A stretch of 64,000 nt of DNA from Prado023 sp963700475 (lineage in GTDB: Bacteria; Actinomycetota; Actinomycetes; S36-B12; CAIYMF01). The stretch spans positions 1-64,000 of the forward strand of contig CAVOXR010000015.1 of NCBI GenBank assembly GCA_963700475.1. The letters run 5' to 3'. The position numbers were made by a program, and so were the translations under genes. Numbering within the stretch: position 1 is the stretch's first letter; every line of letters starts with the position of its first letter. Below the pieces are notes generated by a model that was not told where the DNA came from, searched no databases, and saw only the letters and a list, made by a program, of their open reading frames with translations. Of the stretch, positions 38,856 to 48,668 are shown piece after piece.

Positions 38856-39057
38856 CGATCGGTCCGCTTTCGCGCGGCTCACCTCCGGGTCCATCCGCTT
38901 CTGCGACCGCCCGTGGTCGGGATTCCGGATCGATCGCTGAGGCGTTGGGGCGGGGGGGCGGAGGAGAGCGGGCCGGAGCGGCGCGCGGGGTGGCGACGGG
39001 TGGGATTCCGCGGTGTGTGGGCGCGGCGGCGTGCCGGACGCGGCGGTGTGTGGGCGC
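38856..39057. repeat. Repeat-rich spacer between proB and proA
   Basis: No gene is seen in 38803-39105. TCCGCTTTCGCGCGGCTC (38863-38880) is the exact inverted copy of 17765-17782 in the DUF4233-ndk spacer, and the flanking five bases on one side are nearly alike. A related unit follows at about 38891-38910. A 15-base direct repeat GCGGTGTGTGGGCGC lies at 39010-39024 and 39043-39057, just before proA. Confidence 0.6.
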
Positions 39058-39105
39058 TCCGCATCGTGGGGCCCCGGTGAATCGGTGCTCGTCTACCCTT
39101 GGCCC

Positions 39106-40439
39106 ATGTCCGTCACCCCCACCGCTGACGCCCCCACAGGCCCCACCGCCGACCGCGACCTGGCCGCCGCCGCCGAACGCGAGCTCGTCCTGGCCACGGC
39201 CCGCCGGGCCAAGGAGGCCGCCGTCACGCTGCGGCAGCTGACGCGCGCCCAGAAGGACCTCGCCCTGCGCGCCATGGCCGACGGCCTTGCGCGGCTCGAC
39301 CGACCTGATCCTGGCCGCGAACGCCGTGGACGTGGACCGCGCCGTCGCGGCCGGGACTGCGCCGGGGATCGTCGACCGGCTCACGCTCACCGAGGCGCGG
39401 CTGTCCGACATCGCCGATGCCCTCGAACTCGTCGCCGAACTTCCCGACCCGGTGGGCGAGGTCGTGCGCGGCTGGACCCAGCCCAACGGCCTGGAGATCC
39501 GTCAGGTGCGTGTCCCGATGGGGGTCGTGGCGATGGTCTACGAGGCCCGCCCCAACGTCACCGTCGACGCAGCCGGCCTGAGCCTCAAGAGCGGCAACGC
39601 GGCCCTGCTCCGCGGATCGTCCTCGGCCTACGACTCGAACACGGCCCTCGTCGACGTCATGCGAACCGCGCTGGTGACCACCGACGTGCCTGTGGACGCG
39701 ATCCAGCTCGTCCCCGGACGCAGCCACGAGGCTGTCATGGCGCTGATGACCGCCCGCGGCCTGGTCGACCTGCTGATCCCGCGCGGCGGCGCCGGGCTGA
39801 TCCGTAACGTGGTGGACAACTCGACGGTCCCGGTCATCGAGACCGGCGTGGGCAACTGCCACGTCTACGTCGATGCGTCCGCGGACATCGACAAGGCCGT
39901 CGCGATCCTGGTCAACTCCAAGACCCAGCGCACCAGCGTCTGCAACACCGCCGAGACGTTCCTCGTGCACAGCGCCGTCGCCGACAAGTTCCTCCCTCCC
40001 GCGCTGGCTGCCCTGGCGGAGAAGGGCGTGACGATCCACGGCGATGAGCGGATGGCCGAGTTCGCCGATGCCGCAGGGATCGACTTCGTCCCGGTCACGG
40101 ACGAGGACTGGGCGTGCGAGTACTACTCGCTGGACATCGCCGCCGGGATCGTCGACTCCGTGGACGAGGCGTGCGCCCACATCCGGCGCTGGTCGAGCGG
40201 GCACACCGAGGCCATCGTCACCGAGGATCTCGGCGCATCGCGGCGGTTCATCGGCGGAGTCGACTCGGCTGCGGTGATGGTCAACGCCTCGACCCGGTTC
40301 ACCGACGGCGGCGAGTTCGGGCTTCGGGGCGGAGATCGGGATCTCGACGCAGAAGCTGCACGCGCGCGGGCCGATGGGACTGACCGAGCTGACCTCCACG
40401 ACCTACCTGGTCCACGGCGACGGACACGTCCGCAGCTGA
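39106..40439 (+). CDS. proA: Glutamate-5-semialdehyde (gamma-glutamyl phosphate) reductase, two frameshifts
   Basis: ATG 39106. Frames joined near 39297 and 40330 give a normal protein of about 440 residues. In it are QLTRAQKDLALRAMADGLA, IRQVRVPMGVVAMVYEARPN, LIPRGGAGLIRNVVDNSTVP, the catalytic Cys in QRTSVCNTAETFLVHSA, and GGEFGFGAEIGISTQKLHAR at the end. Both breaks look like one extra G in a G-run (GCGCGG and TCGGGC). It reduces glutamyl phosphate to the semialdehyde with NADPH. Confidence 0.92.
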
Positions 40440-40531
40440 CGGGCCAGAGGTGGCGTAGGGGCGGCCATGCGCCGTGGGCGGCCCCTGATCCGGTAGGCTC
40501 GCGGCGCTGACCACTGGGAAGGGGATGTTCG

Positions 40532-40675
40532 ATGGTGAACGCACTGGTTCGGCTCTCCGAGGGGTCGGCTGTCGAGGATCACCCGCTCGTGCCGCCGTGG
40601 GTCTTCGGGGCCCTCGCGCTCGTCCTGCTGCTGGTCCTGCTGTTCGTCGTGACCCGGTTCAATCCCGACCGGTGA
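40532..40675 (+). CDS. Small single-pass membrane protein (47 aa) before nadD
   Basis: ATG 40532 to TGA 40673. The sequence has a short outer N terminus (MVNALVRLSEGSAVEDHPL), one helix (WVFGALALVLLLVLLFVV) and the tail TRFNPDR. Small proteins with this helix and RFNPDR end occur between proA and nadD in many Actinobacteria, so the gene is likely real despite its size. Function unknown. Confidence 0.75.
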   Translation: MVNALVRLSEGSAVEDHPLVPPWVFGALALVLLLVLLFVVTRFNPDR

Positions 40676-40688
40676 GCCGCGCGCACAG

Positions 40689-41282
40689 ATGACCGTGCGC
40701 CTGGGAGTCATGGGGGGCACGTTCGACCCCATCCACCATGGTCACCTCGTTGCCGCCAGCGAGGTCGCCCACCTGTTCTCACTGGACGAGGTCGTGTTCG
40801 TCCCCACCGGCCAGCCGTGGCAGAAGGCCGAGAGGCCGGTCACTGAGGCCGAGACCCGCTACCTGATGACCGTGATCGCGACCGCTGACGACCCGAGGTT
40901 CACCGTCAGCCGTGTCGACATCGAGCGCGAAGGGCCGACCTACACCGTGGACACGCTGCGCGACCTGCATGCGCAGCGCCCCGACGCCGAGCTGTTCTTC
41001 ATCACCGGCGCGGATGCGCTGGGCTCGATCCTCACGTGGCGAGATCCGCACGACGTGCTGGACCTCGCGCACCTCGTGGCAGTCACGCGCCCGGGCCATG
41101 ATGTCGACGCGGCGCACCTGCCGGAGGGCTCGGCCACCATCGTGGAGGTCCCAGCGCTGGCCATCTCCTCCACCGACTGCCGGCAGCGGGTCGCCCATGG
41201 GGCTCCTATCAGCTACCTCGTGCCCGCCGGGGTGGATCGCTTCATCGTGAAGATGGGCCTGTACCGGGCAGGTGCCCAGTGA
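40689..41282 (+). CDS. nadD: Nicotinate-nucleotide adenylyltransferase
   Basis: 197 residues. The nucleotidyl transfer motif GGTFDPIHHGHLVAA is at 10-24 and the second signature ISSTDCRQRV near the end. FFITGADALGSILTWRDPHD is the conserved NadD core. It makes deamido-NAD from nicotinate mononucleotide and ATP. It overlaps the next gene by four bases (GTGA). Confidence 0.95.
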   Translation: MTVRLGVMGGTFDPIHHGHLVAASEVAHLFSLDEVVFVPTGQPWQKAERPVTEAETRYLMTVIATADDPRFTVSRVDIEREGPTYTVDTLRDLHAQRPDAELFFITGADALGSILTWRDPHDVLDLAHLVAVTRPGHDVDAAHLPEGSATIVEVPALAISSTDCRQRVAHGAPISYLVPAGVDRFIVKMGLYRAGAQ

Positions 41283-43127
41283 GCCCGAAGCACGCCAAGC
41301 CGGAGCCGCCGGAGGATGCCGCCCCTCCCGCTGAACCGACCCCGGAGGGACCCGCGGCGGAACCAACGCCGCCCACCAGTCCGCAGGGCGCTTCAACGCC
41401 GCCCTCAGCCCCGCCCGTCGCCGCGCCGCCTGAGGCCCCGACCGTCACCGCGCCGCCTCCAGAGGCCCCGCCGGGAGTTCCTCCCGCTGGCGCGCCGATG
41501 GCGGAGCGGACCGGTCAGCCACCTGTGGCCCCACCCGCTGCCGCGCCGATCGGGGACCGGGCCACACAGCCGCCCACGGCCCCACCGATGGTGACCCCAT
41601 CCGGTGCGGGCCTGCCGGGGGCTCAACGTCCCGTGACCCCGCCAGGGGGTCAACCGCCCGTGACGCCCCCGGGGTCTCAGCCCCCCGCGTCCCCGGCCCC
41701 GCCGGCGGCGACCACCGCCCGGCCTCCGGCGCTCCCGGCCACCTCCGAACCGGCCCCGCCGGCCGCGACCGCCGCCCCGATCGCCGCCGCGTCCGCTCCG
41801 GCCGCGACCACCGCCCCGGTCGCCGCCGCTTCCGCCCGCCGCGTCCCCACCGGCCCACCGTCCCCACCGGCCCCGACGCCCGGCCCCGACCGCCCCTGCC
41901 CCGACTCCCACCCCGACGCCATCACCTCGGCGCCCGCCGCCGCGACGTCCGGGCGGTCGCCGCGTCCGCTCGCGCTGGATGTGGGCGTTCCTGGCCATCC
42001 TCGGGATCGCTCTGGTCGGATGGTTGATCGTGACGATGCGGCCGACGGAGACGCCGGGGACCCCACAGCCCACACCTACCGCGACCGCCTTCGCCGAGCA
42101 GGGCACGCTCCTCATCCAGGTCCGCAACGACGCCGACCTGGGCGCGGACAACATGGTGGCCGGTGTCGGCGGCGGCCTGCCCGCGGCGCAGCTGCTCGTG
42201 CCCTCACGCCTCATCGTCGACGTCCCCGGAGCGGGCCAGCAGACCCTCGGCCAGAGCGCCCGGCTGCTCGACCGCTCGGCCTCGCAGGACGCCCTGTCGG
42301 ACCTGCTCGCCCTGCGCATCGACGGGACTCTGAGCCTGGCCCGGCTGGCGCTGGCCGGGATGGTCGACTACGTGGGCGGCATCACGGTCGACGTCGACAA
42401 GCCCATCACCGTGACCGACGAGGCCACGCAGGTCGAGACCGTCGTCGTGCCGGCAGGGATGCAGACCCTCGACGGAAACCAGGCCGCCACCTACGCGCTG
42501 GCGTGGTTGCCCGACGAGCCGGAGGCTGCTCGCTTGGCCCGGTACTCCCAGGTGATGACCGCGACGATCTCAGGCCTGCCCGACGATGCCCTGCGCATCG
42601 AGCAGATGTTGACCTCCTTGGGGGCTTCGGCCCGGACCACGACGACCACCGGAGCGGTCGCGGAGTTCCTCCTGCAGATGCGTCGCAGCATCCTCGAGGG
42701 GGGTCAGCAGGTCCGCGTCCTGCCGACGACCGACATCGAGGCCGGCGAGACCCTTGCAGTCGTTCGGGTGGACCTGGTGGCAGCAGAGTCCGTCATCAGC
42801 TCCCTGCTTCCGCAGGCGATGCTCAGCGGTGCGGAGTCCAACCCCAGGGTCCTGGTCCAGAACGGCGTGGGGACGCCGGGACTCGGGGCGAGCGCCCGCG
42901 ATCGGCTCGTGGGCGCAGGCATGGTCTACATCAACGGGGGCAACGCCGAGCAGTTCGACCAGCCGACGAGTCTCGTGATCGTCGAGGACGCGTCCCCGGA
43001 GTCGGTGGCGCTCGGCGAGAAGGTCGCCGAGGCCCTCGGGGTCCCAGCCACGGCCGTGCAGGTCGCCGAGGACGGGCAGAACGTGGCGGACGTCGTGGTG
43101 ATCCTCGGGGCGGACTTCGTGCCGTGA
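41279..43127 (+). CDS. LytR/CpsA/Psr-like envelope protein with LytR_C domain, one frameshift
   Basis: GTG 41279 overlaps the nadD stop. About 200 residues of Pro/Ala/Thr repeats follow. Near 41870-41890 one base is gained; in the next frame the Pro/Thr run continues (APAPTPTPTPSPRRP) straight into a membrane helix (MWAFLAILGIALVGWLIV). Outside the membrane lies a degenerate LCP-type domain (LVPSRLIVDVPGAGQQTLGQ, VDYVGGITVDVDKPI) and a C-terminal LytR_C domain (PRVLVQNGVGTPGLGASARD). The position between nadD and rsfS is conserved. LCP proteins attach polymers to the wall; whether this one is active is unclear. Confidence 0.8.
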
Positions 43128-43172
43128 GTTGCCGGCCCGCCGGGACCCCTCGCGGGCGGTAGGCTCGCCGAC

Positions 43173-43559
43173 GTGACTGCTGACCCCCGTGCCGTGGCCC
43201 TGACGATCGCTGCTGCCCATGCTGCCGCCGACAAGCTGGCCGAGGACATCGTGGCCATCGACGTGAGCAACCATCTCGTGCTCACTGATGTGTTCCTGCT
43301 CTGCTCCGCGGCCAACGACCGCGCCGTGCGCGCCGTCGTGGACGGCATCGAGGAGGCTCTGCTCAAGCAGGGCGTCAAGCCGCTGCGCCGCGAGGGGGAG
43401 GCGGAGGGCCGCTGGGTCCTGCTGGACTACAACGACATCGTGGTCCACGTGCAGCAGGCCGAGGAGCGTTTCCACTACGCCCTCGAGCGGCTCTGGCGGG
43501 ACTGCCCGATCATCGAGCTGCCCGAGGAGGTCCACCGGCCCCGCTCCGTCAACCCGTGA
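43173..43559 (+). CDS. rsfS: Ribosomal silencing factor RsfS
   Basis: 128 residues from GTG 43173. DKLAEDIVAIDVSNHLVLTD and WVLLDYNDIVVHVQQAEERF are the RsfS signature that binds L14 and blocks subunit joining under nutrient limitation. Overlaps the phosphatase gene by GTGA. Confidence 0.94.
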   Translation: MTADPRAVALTIAAAHAAADKLAEDIVAIDVSNHLVLTDVFLLCSAANDRAVRAVVDGIEEALLKQGVKPLRREGEAEGRWVLLDYNDIVVHVQQAEERFHYALERLWRDCPIIELPEEVHRPRSVNP

Positions 43560-44245
43560 GCGGCGGCTGGAACGCCGCGCCCCGGCGGCGGGTGGTCTTC
43601 TGGCGCCATGGGCGCACGGCCTGGAACCTGGAGAACCGGTTCCAGGGGGCGACGGACGTGCCGCTCGACGAGGTGGGCCTCGCCCAGGCGGTCGCCGCTG
43701 CTCCGGCGCTGGCCCGGATGAGTCCCACGGCGATCGTCTCCAGCGATCTCGATCGTGCCGTGACCACGGCGCGCGTCCTGGCCGACCTGACCGGCCTGGA
43801 CGTTGTCGAGGATGCCGGCCTCCGGGAGACCGACGGCGGCCGGTGGCAGGGCCTGACCCGCGACGAGATCATCGAGCAGGACCGCGATCTGTTCATGGCG
43901 TGGGTCGCCGGGCACGACGTCCGCCCCCCGGGCGGTGAGGTGCGCAGCGAGGTCGTGGACCGCGTGGTCGGGGCGGTGGACCGGCAGGTCGCGGTGCTCC
44001 CCTCGGGCGGGACGTTGGTCGTGGTCAGCCACGGCGGGTCGATCCGCGGCGCGATCGGTGGGCTGCTGGGCCTCGCCCCGGAGCAGTGGACTGCGCTGGG
44101 CGTGATCAGCAACTGCGCCTGGAGCGTGCTGAGCCAGCTCACGCTCCCTGCCGAGCCCGGTGGCGAGCCCGTGACCCGGTGGCGCCTCGAGGAGTACAAC
44201 GCGGCCGCGGCGCCGGAGCCGGCCCTGGGCGCCGACGACGCCTGA
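43556..44245 (+). CDS. Histidine phosphatase (phosphoglycerate mutase-like)
   Basis: 229 residues. The catalytic motif is FWRHGRTAWNLENRFQG with the phospho-acceptor His. LRETDGGRWQGL carries the acid, and VVVSHGGSIRGAIGGLLGL has the second His. This rsfS-linked branch is usually annotated as phosphoglycerate mutase or a broad phosphatase; the substrate cannot be assigned. The 3' end overlaps the C-terminal codons of the luxR gene on the other strand by 107 bases. Confidence 0.88.
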   Translation: MSGGWNAAPRRRVVFWRHGRTAWNLENRFQGATDVPLDEVGLAQAVAAAPALARMSPTAIVSSDLDRAVTTARVLADLTGLDVVEDAGLRETDGGRWQGLTRDEIIEQDRDLFMAWVAGHDVRPPGGEVRSEVVDRVVGAVDRQVAVLPSGGTLVVVSHGGSIRGAIGGLLGLAPEQWTALGVISNCAWSVLSQLTLPAEPGGEPVTRWRLEEYNAAAAPEPALGADDA

Positions 44246-47227
44246 GGCGGGTCGAGGCGAATCCCTGCACGACCGCTACGGCGTCGACGGATCCGCGCTC
44301 AGGGTGCGCATGTGCCCAGGCGGCCGCTTCGGTCCGTGAGCTCACCTCCAGCTTGGCCAGGATGTTCGACACGTGCACCGATGCGGTCTTCACGGAGATG
44401 AAGAGCTCATCGGCGATCATGCGGTTGCTCCGCCCGGCAGCGACAAGCGTGAGGACCTCGCGCTCGCGGGGCGTGAGCAGCGTCGCCTCCGACCGTTCCT
44501 GGCGGTCCGTCCTGGGCACTGGGATCCGGCCGGATGCGGCGGTCCGCGAAGCCAGGGGCACGAGGCAGTTGTCGCCCAACTCGTGGATCGTCTCCCAGGC
44601 GAGTCGCAGCTCGACGACGGCATCGTCGCGCCGGTCGGCGGCGAGGAGCTGCTGCGCGAGCCGGATGCGGGCCTCCGCGCGCTCATGGGCCAGCCCCTCG
44701 ACATCAGCCAGGGCGTCGACGGCGGCCTGCCACGGCGGGATCCCGGCGCCAGGGCCACCGCGTGCAGCGTCGTCGCCTGCGGGACTCTCCCCAGTCTCGC
44801 CGCGGGCCGCCAGTGCCGCAGACTGGGCTGAGGTGAGCGCCCGCCATCCCGGGTGCGGGCTGGCCACCTGCAGGTGCGTGACCATGGCCCTCAGCTCCGG
44901 CGGCTCCGGCGCTCCCGCGTCGAGGAGCAGGCGTGCCCATGCCCATGCGAACGGCCAGCCGGCCGCGGGCGGGACCAGGGGGCCCGCGGCCTCAGCCGCG
45001 CGTTGCAGGATGAGCAGCGCCGATCGGTGGTCACCCTCGAACGCCGCCAGCTCGGCCCGGGCGACCGCCAGCGGCAGCATGTGCTGGGGCTGGCGTCGGG
45101 CGGCGATGAGGTTCTCGGCCGCCCTGTCAGCGGCGTCGGCAGCCGCGCTGGACTTGCCACGGCGGCCGAGGATGCTGGCCTGAATCGTTCGCAGGTGGCC
45201 GCGCGTGACTGGCGGGGGATCGAGGCGCAGGGCCTCATCAATGGTCGCGAGCGCCTCGTCCCACTGCCCGGCGAGCATCTCGGCCTCCGCCTCGTTGCCC
45301 GCGAGGAAGGCGCCCAGCGTCCGCGACAGACCCTGGTCGGCCGCGGCACGGCGGCCCCGTCGGGCCATGCTCGCTGGCTTCTCTGAACCTGCCGGCTCCG
45401 ATCAGGACGTCGGAGTAGTTGCCGTAGTACCGGAACAGCTCAGGGCCGCTGCCCGCCGAGACGGCGTAGCCGTGCGCGAGGTCGAACTCGTGCTGGCCCT
45501 CCGAGCTGCGCCCCAACTGGAACAGGACGCAGCCGAGCGTGTTGTGGGCGTTGCTGAGCTGCCTGGGTTCGCCGCACTCCTCGGCGGCCCCGACAGACAG
45601 CTCCGCCGTCTCCAGGGCCTGCAGGACCTGCCCCTCGACCATCAGGATGGCGGCACGAGCTGCCAGGGCGGCGGCCCGATCGCGCGATCCAGGTCTGGCG
45701 AGCGCCAGCGCGCGATCCAGGTCAGTCAGGGGATCGATCCCCAACCCCTCGCACTGAATGGCGCGCCTGACCAGCAGGTGGGCGACCCGCTCGGGTTCCC
45801 GCTGTGCGTCGACCTCGGCCAGCGCCGTGTCCAGCAGCCCGATGGCGCGGTCGGGAAGCCCGAGCCTGGCCGCAGCCCGGCTCGTCCTGCGTCAGCAGCT
45901 CGATCCGATCGAACCCGGCGCGCTCCTGCGGGGCGCTGACCTGGTCCCAGAGGTCCAGGGCACGCTCGAGATGGGCCTGCTGCTCGCGCCAGGCATACAC
46001 CTGACGCGCGTGGTCCGCGGCGCGTAGGGACCACTCGAATGACCGGTCGGCCTCATGGGCGGCGCTCCAGTGGTGGGCGATCTCGCCCGCCTGCTCGGGC
46101 CGCGCGGTCTTCTCCAACGCCTCTGCGTACCGGGCGTGGAGTCGTGCGTGCTCGCCGGGGAGGAGGTCCTCGTGCACGGCCTCACGCATGAGGGCATGCC
46201 GGAAGGCGTATCCCTCACGCACCGCGTCGACAGTCAGGACATGTCCCTCGACGGCTTCGCGAAGGGCGGAGTCGAGGCCGGACTCGTCGGTGTCGACCAC
46301 GGTCAGCAGGACGGTGTGATCGACCCGGGTGCTCGCCGCGGAGGCCATCCGTACGACCTCTCGCGTGCGTGGGGACAGCCGGTCCAGGCGCGTCAGCATC
46401 AGGTCGCGCAAGGTCTCGGGGATCACCTGGTCACCCCTGCCGGTGCAGGCTGCGAGCTCCTCGACGAAGAACGGGACCCCCTGGCTGGTCTCGCGGATCC
46501 TCGTGGCAGCCCGCGCGGGCACCTCGCCGGCAACCTGCGTGACCAGTGTGTCGACCTGCGCGTCGGTCAGGGGGTTCAGCGAGATCCGGTGGGCGTGCGG
46601 CAGGCGATCAATCTCCACCAACCAGGGCAGGACGGGGTGGCTTCGGCCCACTTCGTCGCGCCGGTAGGTCAGGACGAACAGGAGGCGAGCCTCACCGATC
46701 GTGCGCATCAGGAAGCGCAGGAGGTCCCTGGTGGAGGAGTCCGACCAGTGCAGGTCCTCGAAGACGAGCACCAGGGGTCGCTCGGCTGCATCCTTCTCGA
46801 TGAGGGTGGCCATCGCCTCGAAGAGCCGACTACGACCCATGGAGTCGTTCTCCAGGACCATGCCGAGCTCAGGGGCGAGGCCGGCCAGATCCGAGATCCC
46901 GGGGCCGGCGCGCTCTGCGAGCTCCTCCGGCCCGACCTCGGCCGCCAGCGAACGCACGATGGCCGCGAACGGTGCCAGCGGCGGACCATCCGGACCGAGC
47001 TCGAGGCAGTGGCCGACGACCAGCTGCGCGTTGTCGTCGAGGCTGTCGGCGAACTCGGCAACGAGCCTGGACTTGCCGATCCCTGCCTCGCCGCCGATCA
47101 CGACGACCTGAGGGTCGCCCTGACTGGCCACGGCGAATCGCTCCCGGAGCTCGTCGAGCTCCTGGGAGCGACCCACCATGGGCCCCTTCAGGCGGTCTGC
47201 TAGCGGCGCTCGGACCACGAGGTCCAT
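44139..47227 (-). CDS. Large ATP-binding LuxR-family regulator (LAL/MalT-like), two frameshifts
   Basis: From ATG 47227 the N-terminal AAA/STAND module has Walker A GGEAGIGKSRLVAEF and Walker B LVLVFEDLHWSDSS. A long tetratricopeptide-like helical middle follows and a C-terminal LuxR helix-turn-helix (LTPREREVLTLVAAGRSNRM then IADELF). The frame breaks near 45890 and 45370 by single bases, but the helical repeats continue. The protein would have about 1,030 residues, typical for the LAL class. These are ligand- or protein-triggered activators. About 45 residues after the HTH overlap the phosphatase gene. The regulated genes are not evident. Confidence 0.85.
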
Positions 47228-47304
47228 CGTGCCAGCGGCCGGCCCGTCCTCACCAGACCCTGGGTCCCCCAAGCGGGTCGGGGCCGGGGATGTGGTCCCC
47301 AGCA

Positions 47305-47490
47305 CTAGCGCAGCGCCGTGAAGAGTCGCGCCTGGGCCCTGATCAGCTCGTAGCTGTCGCTGGTCGCGCTGCGTCGCGACGGGAGGTGCACGTCGGAGTG
47401 CCGCGTGGGGGCGTGACGTACGTGCGATCGGTTGAACAGCCTTGCGTTGACCAGCGATTGGAAGGGGCTCGTCAGCGTGATCTGGCTCAT
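47305..47490 (-). CDS. Small hypothetical protein (61 aa) upstream of the LuxR regulator
   Basis: ATG 47490 is preceded by AGGAGGTCACC, the best ribosome site in this neighbourhood. The product begins MSQITLTSPFQSLVNARLFN, is rich in Arg, His and Ser, and ends AQARLFTALR. No family is known. It ends 77 bases before the regulator start on the same strand, so it could be a leader gene or an interacting small protein. Confidence 0.5.
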   Translation of the reverse strand: MSQITLTSPFQSLVNARLFNRSHVRHAPTRHSDVHLPSRRSATSDSYELIRAQARLFTALR

Positions 47491-47731
47491 GGTGACCTCC
47501 TGGGTGTCGTCCGGCCCTTGTTGGCCTGTACCCAACGATCCGCCGTGAGGCGGGGGGTCCACATCGGGTGAAGTCCGTATCTTCGGCAATCACTCGATAC
47601 CTAGGAGGTGTGCCAGCACCTCAGGTGCTGCGCCGCACCCCTGAGGTCGTCCCTCAGCGAAGCCCGAGCCTGTACCTGGCGGGGCACGCAGTGTCAGTGC
47701 GCCGGAACCTCACGTGGCTGGGCACACAGGG

Positions 47732-47759
47732 AGAGGCCCCCCGGTCGCGGGAGGCCTCT
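47732..47759 (-). terminator. Terminator of tRNA-Ala
   Basis: AGAGGCC (47732-47738) pairs with GGCCTCT (47753-47759) with extra CCC/GGG pairing inside. It lies four bases beyond the tRNA 3' end. Confidence 0.7.
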
Positions 47760-47763
47760 GCAT

Positions 47764-47839
47764 TGGTGGAGCTGAGGGGACTCGAACCCCTGACCCCCTG
47801 CATGCCATGCAGGTGCGCTACCAGCTGCGCCACAGCCCC
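47764..47839 (-). tRNA. tRNA-Ala (anticodon GGC)
   Basis: Seventy-six bases with an encoded CCA. The acceptor stem GGGGCTG pairs with CAGCTCC (one G-T). The anticodon loop is ATGGCAT giving GGC, and the T loop is TTCGAGT. Confidence 0.95.
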
Positions 47840-47944
47840 GAATACCCCGGAAGGATACCCGAGATCCGCATCCGATCGGAAATCGGTCCCGGCCGGGGAA
47901 TGGCCCCGGATCCGGCTGGGGGCAGTGTTCGGTCGGCCCTGGGC

Positions 47945-48349
47945 TCAGAGCGCCCGGGCCCGGTTGTTGCGGGGGTTGTGCTCGAGCTCGATGTGCCCCA
48001 GGTGCTCCAGCAGTGGGGGGAGGTACATGCCGAACCGGCCGCGGTAGCCCTTGCGCTGGCCGTACCAGCCGCCGACCGGGTTGTCCGGTGATCGGCCCCA
48101 CGCCTCGATGCTGCCGTCGGCGGCTGGCTTGTTCTCGTCCGCAGCGCCCAGCGGCATCCAGTCGCCATGGGCGACGAGCATCGCGCGCAGGTCCTCGATC
48201 GCGGCCAGCAGATACGTCAGGCGCGTCGAACCGACCTGGCAGACCAGCAGGGGCGGGTCCGACTCGGTGTCGGCGTACATCGTGTACTGCGACGTCCCCG
48301 GCGCGGTGGTCAGCTGCCAGGGGTCGTCCTTGGTCCCAGCCTCGGTCAT
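47945..48349 (-). CDS. Conserved hypothetical protein (DUF6855-like)
   Basis: 134 residues from ATG 48349, preceded by GAGGAGGAG. TKDDPWQLTTAPGTSQYTMY, LVCQVGSTRLTYLLAAIEDL and EAWGRSPDNPVGGWYGQRKG are strongly conserved in a soluble actinobacterial family that I recall as DUF6855; function is unknown. It lies 105 bases from tRNA-Ala on the same strand. Confidence 0.8.
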   Translation of the reverse strand: MTEAGTKDDPWQLTTAPGTSQYTMYADTESDPPLLVCQVGSTRLTYLLAAIEDLRAMLVAHGDWMPLGAADENKPAADGSIEAWGRSPDNPVGGWYGQRKGYRGRFGMYLPPLLEHLGHIELEHNPRNNRARAL

Positions 48350-48465
48350 CGCTCCTCCTCGTGCCCCGGTCCGCGCGGTGACTGACCGGTCCGTCAGTGT
48401 CCCGTCTCCGGAGCGCCGGAGTCCAGTGCCATGTCGAGGGAGTCCCGGGCTCGGCCGACGATTCC

Positions 48466-48565
48466 GCGCGTTGCACGCCACTTCTCCCGGCGCCTGCGCG
48501 TTCCGTGCCACATGCGGCGCGCAACGCGCACCCTCGTGCGGAGATGGCCGGGCAACGCGCACCCT
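48466..48565. repeat. Array of four GCGCGTT-type half-sites before leuS
   Basis: No gene is seen in 48350-48668. GCGCGTTGCACGCCAC (48466-48481) and GCGCGTTCCGTGCCAC (48496-48511) are 30 bases apart. Two inverted copies GCAACGCGCACCCT follow at 48521-48534 and 48552-48565, 31 bases apart. The core GCGCGTTGC of the first is the exact complement of GCAACGCGC in the last two. Confidence 0.6.
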
Positions 48566-48668
48566 GTCTGGTCGTGGGTAGCCGATCCCGCCGGCGGCCC
48601 ATCCCTCGTCCCCGCGGGCGCACCACGCGCGACGGGGGCACTGAGCACAGCGACTACCCTTGTGCCCC

